Of a stretch of 27,342 nucleotides of DNA, positions 14,651 through 21,924 are shown piece by piece; positions within the stretch are counted from its first letter, which is position 1; every line of letters starts with the position of its first letter. The DNA lies in assembly GCA_023433345.1 (NCBI GenBank), contig JAEZDA010000094.1, positions 1 through 27,342 of the forward strand. Direction: 5' to 3'. Below the pieces are notes generated by a model. That model saw only the letters and a list, made by a program, of their open reading frames with translations. It had not been told where the DNA came from and did not search any database. The DNA is from Bacteroidota bacterium. Lineage in GTDB: Bacteria; Bacteroidota; Bacteroidia; Chitinophagales; Chitinophagaceae. Made by a program: the position numbers and the translations under genes.

Positions 14651-14950
14651 ATGACTAATGAAAAAATACATCGTGAGCTCAATGAAAATGGCTCAGGAAA
14701 ATTATCAGTGAAGGAAAATGGTGAAGAGTTGGGATTGATGGAAATTGAAATAAGCGAAACTGCAGTGACTGCGCGTCACACCGAGGTTTTTCCCGCTGCA
14801 GAGGGAAAAGGATTGGGAAAGAAATTATTTATGGCACTGGTTGAACTGGCACGCGAAAAGAAATTACAGATCATGCCTCTCTGTCCTTTTGTACATGCGC
14901 AGTTAAGAAGAATGAAGGAGGAAGTTAAAGATGTATGGCAGGGAGATTAG
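14651..14950 (+). CDS. Small GNAT-type N-acetyltransferase (YjdJ/GCN5-CG type)
   Basis: A 99-residue minimal acetyltransferase. The acetyl-CoA-binding segment reads TEVFPAAEGKGLGKKLFMALV (split here as residues about 46-66), followed by LQIMPLCPFVHAQLRR, in which Pro-Cys-Pro-Phe is the hallmark of the small YjdJ/NATD1 group. The substrate is unknown for most of this family. It starts 18 bases after the dioxygenase stop and is the last gene before the terminator at 14987-15016, so it closes the doxX-dioxygenase unit. Confidence 0.9.
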   Translation: MTNEKIHRELNENGSGKLSVKENGEELGLMEIEISETAVTARHTEVFPAAEGKGLGKKLFMALVELAREKKLQIMPLCPFVHAQLRRMKEEVKDVWQGD

Positions 14951-14986
14951 GTATTATTTGAGAGTAGTTTTGTTTTTTGGTTTGAT

Positions 14987-15016
14987 AAGCCGGTAGGTTA
15001 TGCTTACCGGCTTTTT
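14987..15016 (+). terminator. Rho-independent terminator after the GNAT gene
   Basis: AAGCCGGTA (14987-14995) pairs perfectly with TACCGGCTT (15005-15013) across a 9-base loop and runs into TTTTT. It ends the unit that began upstream. Confidence 0.9.
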
Positions 15017-15026
15017 GTTTGTACCT

Positions 15027-15034
15027 TACTTTTA
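15027..15034 (+). promoter_or_regulatory. TAnnTTT-type promoter box before the TRIC-family gene
   Basis: TACTTTTA lies six bases before the ATG at 15041. It matches TAnnTTTG except for the final base. The predicted transcription start is about two bases before the start codon. Confidence 0.45.
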
Positions 15035-15040
15035 TCAACT

Positions 15041-15667
15041 ATGAAGTATTCCTTTCTCCAACTCGTTGACATACTCGGTATAGTGGCTTTCTGCGTGTCC
15101 GGCGTTTTCGCTGCTCTTGAAAAAAAACTTGATGTATTTGGCGTACTTATCATTGGCTTTATTACCGCAGTGGGCGGCGGAACGATCCGTGACCTGCTTC
15201 TCGGAGATACACCGGTCTCCTGGCTACTGAACTTAAACACGGGAACACTTATTTTTTTTACTGCAGTTATAACGATATTGTTCAGGAACATCATAAAAAA
15301 TATGCGCTATACCCTGCTTCTGTTCGATTCCCTCGGTCTCGGTTTTTTTACGATTGTAGGAATTCAGAAAGGTATCGCCTTCGATCTTCATCCATTGATG
15401 TGCCTCGGGTTGGGCCCGATCACGGGCTGCTTTGGCGGTGTGATCCGCGATATATCATTAAATAATATTCCTTTGATTTTCCACAGGGAAATTTATGCAT
15501 CGGCCTGCATAGTAGGCGGTACGATATACCTGTTCCTTCAGCAAACCGCCCTTTATTCAGAGGTAGCTGATATTTTATGTATCGCTATAATCTGCATGAT
15601 CCGGTTACTCGCTGTGAGGTATGATTTGCGGCTCCCGGGCTTGTACAATAAAAAAGGTATTAACTGA
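15041..15667 (+). CDS. TRIC-type cation channel family (UPF0126) membrane protein
   Basis: A 208-residue polytopic membrane protein of the UPF0126/YicG family, later linked by structure to trimeric intracellular cation channels. It is built as two related halves, each with a glycine-rich motif: TAVGGGTIRDLLLGDTPVSWL (about 42-62) and CFGGVIRDISLNNIPLIFH (about 129-147). Hydrophobic segments surround each. Six to seven membrane helices are expected. Start ATG at 15041 is close behind a TACTTTTA box. It follows a strong terminator, so it is its own transcription unit. The stop overlaps the end of the convergent acidic protein gene by eight bases. Ion preference in this organism is not known. 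Confidence 0.93.
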   Translation: MKYSFLQLVDILGIVAFCVSGVFAALEKKLDVFGVLIIGFITAVGGGTIRDLLLGDTPVSWLLNLNTGTLIFFTAVITILFRNIIKNMRYTLLLFDSLGLGFFTIVGIQKGIAFDLHPLMCLGLGPITGCFGGVIRDISLNNIPLIFHREIYASACIVGGTIYLFLQQTALYSEVADILCIAIICMIRLLAVRYDLRLPGLYNKKGIN

Positions 15668-15914
15668 TTTCAGGTTCATCTCCGTCAATTGCGGGAGGAT
15701 GGATCAAATCATCAATATCATCTGTTTTCTTGATCTCCGGAGCAGGCGGGAAAGTATGGATAAGATCATCTGGGTCGGCAGGCACTTCCGGCTCGCGATC
15801 CTCTAATTCGTGCGCTCCCTCATCTGCATCAACAGGTGTTGTAGAAGGCGCCGCTGGAATCTTACCTTCGGAAGGTTTGTTGGCTTCATTTTTTTTTTGT
15901 TCATCCTTTATCAT
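15660..15914 (-). CDS. Small acidic Pro-rich protein, unrecognised
   Basis: An 84-residue hydrophilic protein that I do not recognise. The first 15 residues are charged (MIKDEQKKNEANKPS) and the rest is acidic and proline-rich. An imperfect internal repeat is visible: DPDDLIHTFPPAPEI and DIDDLIHPPAIDGDE, sharing DDLIH followed by PP. No signal peptide or membrane segment is present and it is probably disordered. The minus-strand reading is chosen over the plus-strand frame at 15730-15960 because of the ordered repeat, low Cys content and a normal ATG. The gene ends inside the last eight bases of the TRIC-family gene and is divergent from the L,D-transpeptidase. Confidence 0.6.
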   Translation of the reverse strand: MIKDEQKKNEANKPSEGKIPAAPSTTPVDADEGAHELEDREPEVPADPDDLIHTFPPAPEIKKTDDIDDLIHPPAIDGDEPEIS

Positions 15915-16048
15915 GTACTCATTATTTTTTATGTATAGCGATGCCTTATACAGAAGTTAGGCATGAACTGATACTTCTCAAATTTAATACCTTCTTTTTC
16001 TAGAATTATCAACGGATGAGTCGGCATACCATTTGCAATTACGGCAGT

Positions 16049-17677
16049 ATGAAGAGATTAATGTTGCTGATAATTTCCGCATCCTTCTTTTTTGCATGTG
16101 GAAATAAAAAGGAGACCGGTGCTGAAAAGGAATCCGAGAAAAAATCAAAGAAAGTTTCAAAGCGCGATCTGAGTATAACACCCGCTAACAGCTACAGCGA
16201 CCTTTTCTTTGATTCAGCCCAATTGATCACATACTTCCGGGAGAAAGGTGTTAGTGATTCTCTAACAAGGAGGATGATCAGTTTTTATAATGCGCGGAAT
16301 TATTCCTTTGCATGGTTTTCTTCCGATGGATTTACCGAGCCCGCCCGCGGCTTCTGGAATCTTCACGATTATGAAAGAACGTATGGTTCAGACACTTCCC
16401 TTCGCGACAAATCTCTTGAGAAAACAATGGACAACCTGATGACTCAGGAGAGCTTCTCTGTTAATGCTTCCGATAAGAAATTTCTTGAAACCGAGCTAAC
16501 GCTCACCCGCCACTTCATTCAATACGCGCTTCATAATATCCCGGACGGCTACATTAAACGCAAGGAAATGGAGCGGTTTGTTCCGAGAAAAAAGGAAGAC
16601 GTGATGTATCTCGCCGATTCTTTATTGACTAAGAAACATAAGGATGATAAGTATTATGAAGATGTAAATGAGCCATACAGGAAGCTGAAAGAGAAATTGA
16701 AAATCTATTTTGACATTGCAAAGGCAGGCGGCTGGCAGGAGATCCCCGGGAAAGCAGCCGATTATAAGCCGGGCGCGACAGGCGCCGGAGTGCTCGCTTT
16801 AAAGAGACGATTATTTCTAACGGGAGACATGCCCGCTGCTGATACAACCCCCGTGTACACTGAAGCTCTTGCATCCGCTATTGGCAACTTCCAGGTTAGA
16901 TATGGCCTTTCACCAACAGGAAAGCTCACCGACGCATTACTTAAAGAACTTAACGTGCCTGCCGTTGATCGGGTAAAACAGATCATGCTCAACATGGGAA
17001 GGATGCAATGGCTCATTCACCAACCTGAAGGCAAACTGATAATGGTGAATATCCCCGAATTCAAGTTGCATGTGATGGAAGGAAAGAATAAAGTTTTTGA
17101 TATGGATGTAGTTGTTGGAAAGGATGGACACAATACCGTGATCTTCACAGGTAACCTGAACCAGGTTGTATTCAGTCCCTACTGGAATGTTCCGCCAAGC
17201 ATAGTGAAAAAAGAGATTCTCCCCGCCATTGAAAAGAATCCGAACTACCTGGCATCACAGAATATGGAGATTACTGGAAATGAAGGTGCCCTGCCTTCTA
17301 TCAGACAGTTGCCCGGAGCAGGAAACTCCCTTGGTAAGGTGAAATTTCTTTTTCCAAACAGCTTCAACATTTATTTTCACGATACACCTGCAAAAAGTCT
17401 CTTCGGAAAAGATAAGCGTGCGTTCAGCCACGGTTGCATAAGACTTGCCGAACCGGAGAAGTTTGCAAATTATCTTTTGAAAGACGATTCGGATTGGAAC
17501 GCCGAAAGGATCAGAACGGCGATGGATGCCGGAACTGAACGAACAGTAAAACTGAAGAAATCAGTACCGGTGCTTATTACATATTATACCGCCTGGGTTG
17601 ACGACGCAGGAATGCTTCACTTTGCAGAAGACATTTACAATCACGACAAGCCTGTTCTTGAAAAAATGTTTTATTAA
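16049..17677 (+). CDS. L,D-transpeptidase lipoprotein (YcbB type)
   Basis: A peptidoglycan cross-linking enzyme of the YcbB/LdtD architecture, 542 residues from the ATG at 16049. The N-terminus is a lipoprotein signal with lipobox FFAC, then GNKKE. Next comes a scaffold-like region (about 40-230), a peptidoglycan-binding segment (about 240-300: GATGAGVLALKRRLFLTGD, FQVRYGLSPTGKLTDALL), and a YkuD catalytic domain (about 320-510: MVNIPEFKLHVMEGKNKVFDM, SPYWNVPPSIVKKEILP). The active site FSHGCIRL has His461 and Cys463. The frame remains open to an ATG at 16016, but only the 16049 start gives a proper lipoprotein signal. It would make 3-3 cross-links or attach proteins to the wall in the periplasm. 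Confidence 0.93.
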   Translation: MKRLMLLIISASFFFACGNKKETGAEKESEKKSKKVSKRDLSITPANSYSDLFFDSAQLITYFREKGVSDSLTRRMISFYNARNYSFAWFSSDGFTEPARGFWNLHDYERTYGSDTSLRDKSLEKTMDNLMTQESFSVNASDKKFLETELTLTRHFIQYALHNIPDGYIKRKEMERFVPRKKEDVMYLADSLLTKKHKDDKYYEDVNEPYRKLKEKLKIYFDIAKAGGWQEIPGKAADYKPGATGAGVLALKRRLFLTGDMPAADTTPVYTEALASAIGNFQVRYGLSPTGKLTDALLKELNVPAVDRVKQIMLNMGRMQWLIHQPEGKLIMVNIPEFKLHVMEGKNKVFDMDVVVGKDGHNTVIFTGNLNQVVFSPYWNVPPSIVKKEILPAIEKNPNYLASQNMEITGNEGALPSIRQLPGAGNSLGKVKFLFPNSFNIYFHDTPAKSLFGKDKRAFSHGCIRLAEPEKFANYLLKDDSDWNAERIRTAMDAGTERTVKLKKSVPVLITYYTAWVDDAGMLHFAEDIYNHDKPVLEKMFY

Positions 17678-17709
17678 AGTGATTTCTTAACCCTTATGTA
17701 GGGGACGGA

Positions 17710-18576
17710 TCATGTTGGCAGTAAAATTCGAACATAACGGTGAAGGATAGTCGCCCGCAACGTCTTGATCTTTCCTTTATATTCACCATCAACCTGGAAG
17801 TGTGCGCGGTGCCGGGAGTGAATGCTGATACCGGTGGCCCTGATTACTTCTATCTTTTGTGGATTAAAAGGCTTGGGATTAAAAAGCATTTTCAATAATT
17901 CCGAAAATGCAAGCTTTCTTACTATCACTACTTCAAATGCGCCATCATCGATAGCTCCGGTTGGGTTGATAACTGCGCCGGTGCCATATTTGCTCGCATT
18001 TGCAAGTACTACCATAAAAGCCTCCCGTTTCATTTGATTGGAGCGTGTTTGCAGATTAATGTACATCTTTTGCTTATACCATAAAGCTTTTAAGATCATT
18101 CTGGCGTATCCCCACTTACCGCGCAGTTTTCCCTCATCAAAGTATTTAATGAGTTGCGCATTCAGGCCTATATCACTTAAATGGAGACAAACATCTTTGT
18201 TATTTATCAGTATCGCATCACACCATCTTTCGTTTCCGCGCTCTATAATAGAAAGGGCTTTTTCGGCGTCGATCGGAATATTAAGTTCCCGCGCCATTCC
18301 GTTTGCAGAACCTCCGGGAATTATTCCAAGCGCTTTTTCTGTATTCTGGAGTGTTCTGGCGATCAGGTTCACAGTACCATCTCCGCCAACTGCTACAACA
18401 ATTTTTCCTTCGAAGTTTTTAATGCGATCACGGATTTCTTCCTCCTGAATATTTTTATCGAGGTGAAAGAATTGTGGTTCGATACCTTTTTCGGTAAAGA
18501 AATTGCTGATTATTTTCTCCCAGTCTTGGGCTTCACTGCCCGCTTTGGAATTGATTGCAAACAATACCTTTGGCAT
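17710..18576 (-). CDS. Diacylglycerol/sphingosine kinase-family lipid kinase (YegS/DgkB-like)
   Basis: A 288-residue cytosolic lipid kinase of the DAGK-catalytic family. It phosphorylates diacylglycerol or a related lipid to give phosphatidate. The nucleotide-binding loop is AVGGDGTVN (62-70), followed by GIIPGGSANGMARELNIP (about 93-110) with the NGMAR motif. The C-terminal beta-sandwich carries GAIDDGAFEVVIVRK and HSRHRAHFQVDGEY, typical of the family. Start ATG at 18576. A TATCTTTA box on the minus strand (18606-18599) would begin transcription near 18594. It is divergent, with 35 bases between starts, from a phosphatase that could reverse its reaction. The lipid substrate is inferred from the family. 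Confidence 0.9.
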   Translation of the reverse strand: MPKVLFAINSKAGSEAQDWEKIISNFFTEKGIEPQFFHLDKNIQEEEIRDRIKNFEGKIVVAVGGDGTVNLIARTLQNTEKALGIIPGGSANGMARELNIPIDAEKALSIIERGNERWCDAILINNKDVCLHLSDIGLNAQLIKYFDEGKLRGKWGYARMILKALWYKQKMYINLQTRSNQMKREAFMVVLANASKYGTGAVINPTGAIDDGAFEVVIVRKLAFSELLKMLFNPKPFNPQKIEVIRATGISIHSRHRAHFQVDGEYKGKIKTLRATILHRYVRILLPT

Positions 18577-18611
18577 CAGGAGTGGATTAATGATTAATTA
18601 AAGATAAGATT

Positions 18612-19646
18612 GTGCACCTTCGGAATTCTTTTCTGTCGCGGATTAAAAGAAAGTTTCTTCATCTTCTGAGGCTCACCGCAAGGCCGCACATCAGGTTGTA
18701 TAACGGTTATGGAAATCATGAACGCTGTGTAATTTTTGGTCATCTTCTTTCCTTTGGACCCATACCGCGCAAACGTTACCGGCGAAATTTTTTCACCAAT
18801 ACTTTTGCCCTGCTTCGGTTGTTTATGGTAAGGCCTATGAAAAATGAAACGGTTTGTATGGAATGGGAAGGCAAAACGTATTCCACAGTTACATCCACCG
18901 ATGGATTCTTCAAATTCGAGTGGAAGTTGGTTCGTCCACTCGAGGCCGGCTGGCATACGATTGTTGCATCATGGAAAAACAAAAGAGGGCAGGTGGTTAA
19001 GGGCGAGGCGGAAGTGTGTATTCCGCATAACAATCAATATTGTTTCATCTCTGATATTGATGATACATTCCTTATTTCACATTCTTCAAATCTTCGTAAA
19101 AGATTGTTCGTGCTGTTAACAGAAAATGCGCGCAGCAGGAAACCCTTTAACAGTGTTGCGCAACACTATTCGTTACTGGCCCGCGCTGCAGCTCCTAATG
19201 GTAAACCAAACCCATTCTATTATGTGTCGAGCAGCGAATGGAATCTTTTAGACTACATCCGCGAATTCTGTGCAACAAACGATCTTCCCAAAGGAGTTTT
19301 CCTGCTGAATCAGATCAAAACTTTCAGGCAGGTGTTTAAAACCGGGCAAAATAACCATAATGGTAAATTCACGAGGATCGCAAGAATAATGGAAGCCTTC
19401 CCCGACGAATCTTTTGTATTATTGGGAGACGACACTCAGCAGGATCCTTTCATCTATTCCTCAATTGTCGGGCATTTCGAAGGGAAAATTCATGCAGTTT
19501 ATTTAAGAAAGGTACATGCCTCTCCGCATCCAGACGTTAAGGTTAAAGTGGAGGAAATGCAAAAAGCAGGTGTGCACGTTTGTTACTTTCGGCACAGCAT
19601 AGACGCAATAAAGCATTCCCGTGAGATCGGTCTGATAACATCTTAG
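18612..19646 (+). CDS. App1-type phosphatidate phosphatase family (DUF2183) protein
   Basis: A 344-residue protein with a C-terminal catalytic domain like that of yeast App1, a Mg-dependent phosphatidate phosphatase of the HAD-type DxDxT class. The nucleophile motif is FISDIDDTF (Asp148 and Asp150 in DIDDT). FYYVSSSEWNLLDYI and VLLGDDTQQDPFIYS are the further family blocks. The N-terminal 140 residues form a beta-rich region (HIRLYNGYGNHERCVIFGHL) seen in bacterial relatives. No ATG lies before residue 72, and homology starts well before it, so the GTG at 18612 is the likely start; the frame closes with TGA at 18591. It ends one base before the convergent CvfB-like gene's stop. Confidence 0.88.
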   Translation: MHLRNSFLSRIKRKFLHLLRLTARPHIRLYNGYGNHERCVIFGHLLSFGPIPRKRYRRNFFTNTFALLRLFMVRPMKNETVCMEWEGKTYSTVTSTDGFFKFEWKLVRPLEAGWHTIVASWKNKRGQVVKGEAEVCIPHNNQYCFISDIDDTFLISHSSNLRKRLFVLLTENARSRKPFNSVAQHYSLLARAAAPNGKPNPFYYVSSSEWNLLDYIREFCATNDLPKGVFLLNQIKTFRQVFKTGQNNHNGKFTRIARIMEAFPDESFVLLGDDTQQDPFIYSSIVGHFEGKIHAVYLRKVHASPHPDVKVKVEEMQKAGVHVCYFRHSIDAIKHSREIGLITS

Positions 19647-19647
19647 T

Positions 19648-20490
19648 TTAATCAAGGAGCTTTATACCGGTTTTTTCAATGGAAATTTTCTTGGCCTTGT
19701 ACAAACTTCCTATGGTCATTTTGAATGTCTTCTTGCTCATTTCGAAAAAGGAGTAGATTTCTTCGGCGTCTGATTTATCGTAATAGGGAAGGTATCCGTC
19801 ATTTTCTCTCAGCAGGCGCAATATTTTTTCACCTTCTTCTTCAACCCGCGCATATCCTGAGGTTCCTGCCGCAACGTCAATTAAAAAACCGCCTGTTGGT
19901 TTAGGTGTGATCTTTTTTATAAAACCTTTGAACTTGTCGCCTGAAGTGATAGGCCTGTAAATTTCATTGAAATGCAGAACGCCCGAATGCTTATTGTTTA
20001 TTATCACCACGTAGCCAATGTCTGTACGACGAAGAACAGTGAGTTGAACCTGCTCCATTTCCTTAACCGTTAGATCTGTGTTTTGCAAAGTTTCTTCAAC
20101 TCTTTCAGTGGCTGCAACACGACCCGTTTTCTCGTCGCGATAAATTTTTACAAGGTATTCTCCAAGCGGTCGCATCACTCCTGTTTGCTGGCTTTTCGGA
20201 ACAAATATGTCTTTCATCAGGCCCCAGTCCAGGAACGCGCCCTGCGGAGTGGTGCTCACAGCCTTCATCTTAACAATGTCTCCTACAACACCTTTTGGAG
20301 ACTGCGTGGTTGCAATAAGGCGGTCTTCGCTGTCGTGGTAAAGAAACACTTCGATTTCATCGCCCACCTTTGTTCCCGGCGGAACAAATCGTTTCGGCAA
20401 TAAGATGCCATCATGATTGTCTTCCAGGTAAACTCCAAATTCAACCTCGCGGTCAACTTTCATTTTATAAAATTCTCCGGCATTATACAT
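19648..20490 (-). CDS. CvfB-like S1-domain RNA-binding protein
   Basis: A 280-residue protein of the CvfB/YitL family: tandem S1-like OB folds followed by a winged helix. The N-terminal part reads MKVDREVEFGVYLED and GILLPKRFVPPGTKVGDEIEVFLYHD (split across about 10-50). The second and third S1-like segments contain GAFLDWGLMKDIFVPKSQQ and YVVIINNKHSGVLHFNEIY. The C-terminal winged helix ends with FKMTIGSLYKAKKISI. In Staphylococcus CvfB affects virulence gene expression; a general RNA role is assumed. The start at 20490 is favoured over Met10 because the family has about ten residues before the first strand. A TACCTTTA box (20502-20495) ends four bases before the ATG. Confidence 0.93.
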   Translation of the reverse strand: MYNAGEFYKMKVDREVEFGVYLEDNHDGILLPKRFVPPGTKVGDEIEVFLYHDSEDRLIATTQSPKGVVGDIVKMKAVSTTPQGAFLDWGLMKDIFVPKSQQTGVMRPLGEYLVKIYRDEKTGRVAATERVEETLQNTDLTVKEMEQVQLTVLRRTDIGYVVIINNKHSGVLHFNEIYRPITSGDKFKGFIKKITPKPTGGFLIDVAAGTSGYARVEEEGEKILRLLRENDGYLPYYDKSDAEEIYSFFEMSKKTFKMTIGSLYKAKKISIEKTGIKLLD

Positions 20491-20494
20491 TTCC

Positions 20495-20502
20495 TAAAGG
20501 TA
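20495..20502 (-). promoter_or_regulatory. TACCTTTA promoter box of the CvfB-like gene
   Basis: On the minus strand TACCTTTA is followed by GGAA and then the ATG at 20490. The four-base gap is identical to those at sufB and the Ada-like gene, predicting transcription from the A of the start codon. No -33 TTG was seen. Confidence 0.55.
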
Positions 20503-20540
20503 ATGGAAGCCCGGTTATGCGGCAGAGTTCCGATTCGGCC

Positions 20541-20548
20541 TATCTTTG
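20541..20548 (+). promoter_or_regulatory. Bacteroidota -7 box of the DEAD-box helicase gene
   Basis: TATCTTTG, followed by C, is a full TAnnTTTG(C) match. Predicted transcription starts near 20553, downstream of the ATG at 20517 and upstream of the TTG at 20568. This helps to decide the helicase start. Confidence 0.65.
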
Positions 20549-20567
20549 CAAAAAATTTAAGCGCATT

Positions 20568-21791
20568 TTGCAATTTTCAGCATTTAATTTCGATTCAAGG
20601 CTCGCAGAAGGGATCGAAGCTTCAAATTATCATGAAGCCACGCCGGTTCAGGAGCAGGTAATTCCATTGGTACTTGAAGGAAGAGATATCATAGCCTCTG
20701 CCCAAACCGGCACAGGTAAAACGGCGGCCTTCCTGTTGCCTCTTATCCATCATCTGCTTCAGGCCCCGCCTGCTTCCGGCAATAGTATATCTGCGCTGGT
20801 AATTGTTCCTACCCGCGAGCTTGCCGTGCAGATAGCGCAACATCTTGAAGGTCTTTCATATTTTACAAGTATCAGCTCTATAGCCGTGTATGGCGGTGGA
20901 GATGGAAATGCTTTTGTGCAGGAGAAGAAGGCTTTAAGTATGGGAGCAGACATTGTGGTTTGTACTCCGGGCAAAATGATGGCTCATTTAAAAATGGGAT
21001 ACGTAAAGCTGGATGGCCTGAAATATTTAGTACTCGATGAAGCTGACAGAATGCTGGATATGGGCTTTTTTGACGACATCATGTTCATCATAAACCATCT
21101 CCCAAAAAAACGTCAGAACCTGCTCTTCTCGGCCACCATGCCTTCAAAGATCCGCGAGCTGGCCCGGAAGATCTTAACAGACCCCGCAGAGATAAATATC
21201 TCTATAAGCAAGCCAAACGAAAAAATAGCACAGCAGGCTTACCTTGTTTATGACGAGCAGAAAATTCCTCTCATTTTACATTTATTAAAGGAAAAGGAAT
21301 TTAAGTCTGTGCTTATATTCTGCAGCAGCAAGCTAAGTGTAAAGCAACTCACGCGAGATATAAAAAGGAAAGGGATCAAAGCGGATGAAATTCACAGCGA
21401 TCTCGAGCAGGACAAACGGGAGGAAGTGCTGATGCATTACAAGAGCGGGCGTTTACCCGTACTTGTTGCCACAGATATATTGAGTCGCGGTATCGATATC
21501 GACAATATTGATCTTGTGATAAATTTTGACGTGCCACATGATGGTGAGGATTATGTACATCGCATTGGCCGTACAGCAAGGGCGGCGGCAGATGGCAGCG
21601 CTTACACCCTTGTGAACATGAAAGACCAACGCAAATTGTTATCGATCGAAAAGCTTATAGGGCGGGAGGTGCCCAGGGGCAAAGTTCCCGAAGAGCTCGG
21701 TGAAGCACCGCAACTCCAACAGCAGACTTCTTCCGGAAAACGGAGAAAGTTTTCACCACACCGGAAAAATCCTAATGGCCGCAACAAATAA
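20568..21791 (+). CDS. DEAD-box RNA helicase (RhlE-like)
   Basis: An ATP-dependent RNA helicase of 407 residues from a TTG start at 20568. The N-terminus then reads (M)QFSAFNFDSRLAEGIEASNY, as usual for bacterial DEAD-box proteins. Motifs in order: Q motif TPVQEQVIP, Walker A AQTGTGKTAA, PTRELA, TPGKM, DEADRMLDMGF, SAT in LLFSATMP, then in the second RecA domain IFCSSK, ATDILSRGIDI and HRIGRTARA. A short basic tail (SGKRRKFSPHRKNPNGRNK) follows. The frame is open further upstream (ATG at 20517 and beyond), but those codons would precede the predicted transcription start and overlap the cvfB promoter. It is divergent from the CvfB-like gene. Confidence 0.94.
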   Translation: MQFSAFNFDSRLAEGIEASNYHEATPVQEQVIPLVLEGRDIIASAQTGTGKTAAFLLPLIHHLLQAPPASGNSISALVIVPTRELAVQIAQHLEGLSYFTSISSIAVYGGGDGNAFVQEKKALSMGADIVVCTPGKMMAHLKMGYVKLDGLKYLVLDEADRMLDMGFFDDIMFIINHLPKKRQNLLFSATMPSKIRELARKILTDPAEINISISKPNEKIAQQAYLVYDEQKIPLILHLLKEKEFKSVLIFCSSKLSVKQLTRDIKRKGIKADEIHSDLEQDKREEVLMHYKSGRLPVLVATDILSRGIDIDNIDLVINFDVPHDGEDYVHRIGRTARAAADGSAYTLVNMKDQRKLLSIEKLIGREVPRGKVPEELGEAPQLQQQTSSGKRRKFSPHRKNPNGRNK

Positions 21792-21796
21792 ATTTG
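21789..21796 (+). promoter_or_regulatory. Bacteroidota -7 box upstream of recG
   Basis: TAAATTTG, followed by C, overlaps the helicase stop codon (21789-21791). Predicted transcription starts near 21801, one base before an ATG at 21802 that is in frame with recG but meets TAG four codons later. Confidence 0.5.
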
Positions 21797-21924
21797 CCCT
21801 GATGTATCGAACCTAGGTCACCTGGAAAGTTTTCCTGAAAATTCAATCTCTTATTCAGCCGGCAAATAACATACTACAGACCCCGATTGAATATCTGAAA
21901 GGTATTTCAACACTTCGCGGCGAC

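Noticed and set aside
15730..15960. Plus-strand Ser/Gly/Cys-rich open frame of 76 residues
   Set aside because: It is antisense to the small acidic protein, whose repeated DDLIH-PP motif is the more protein-like reading.
17678..17709. CCCT...AGGG hairpin between the convergent L,D-transpeptidase and lipid kinase genes
   Set aside because: A 4-bp stem without a T tract is too weak to call a terminator.
18594..18956. Minus-strand open frame of 120 residues over the start of the App1-type gene
   Set aside because: The plus-strand N-terminal domain is conserved-looking and continuous with the catalytic domain; the antisense frame has no family features.
20370..20567. Upstream extension of the helicase frame
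   Set aside because: It overlaps the CvfB-like gene and both promoters, and it has no similarity to DEAD-box N-termini.
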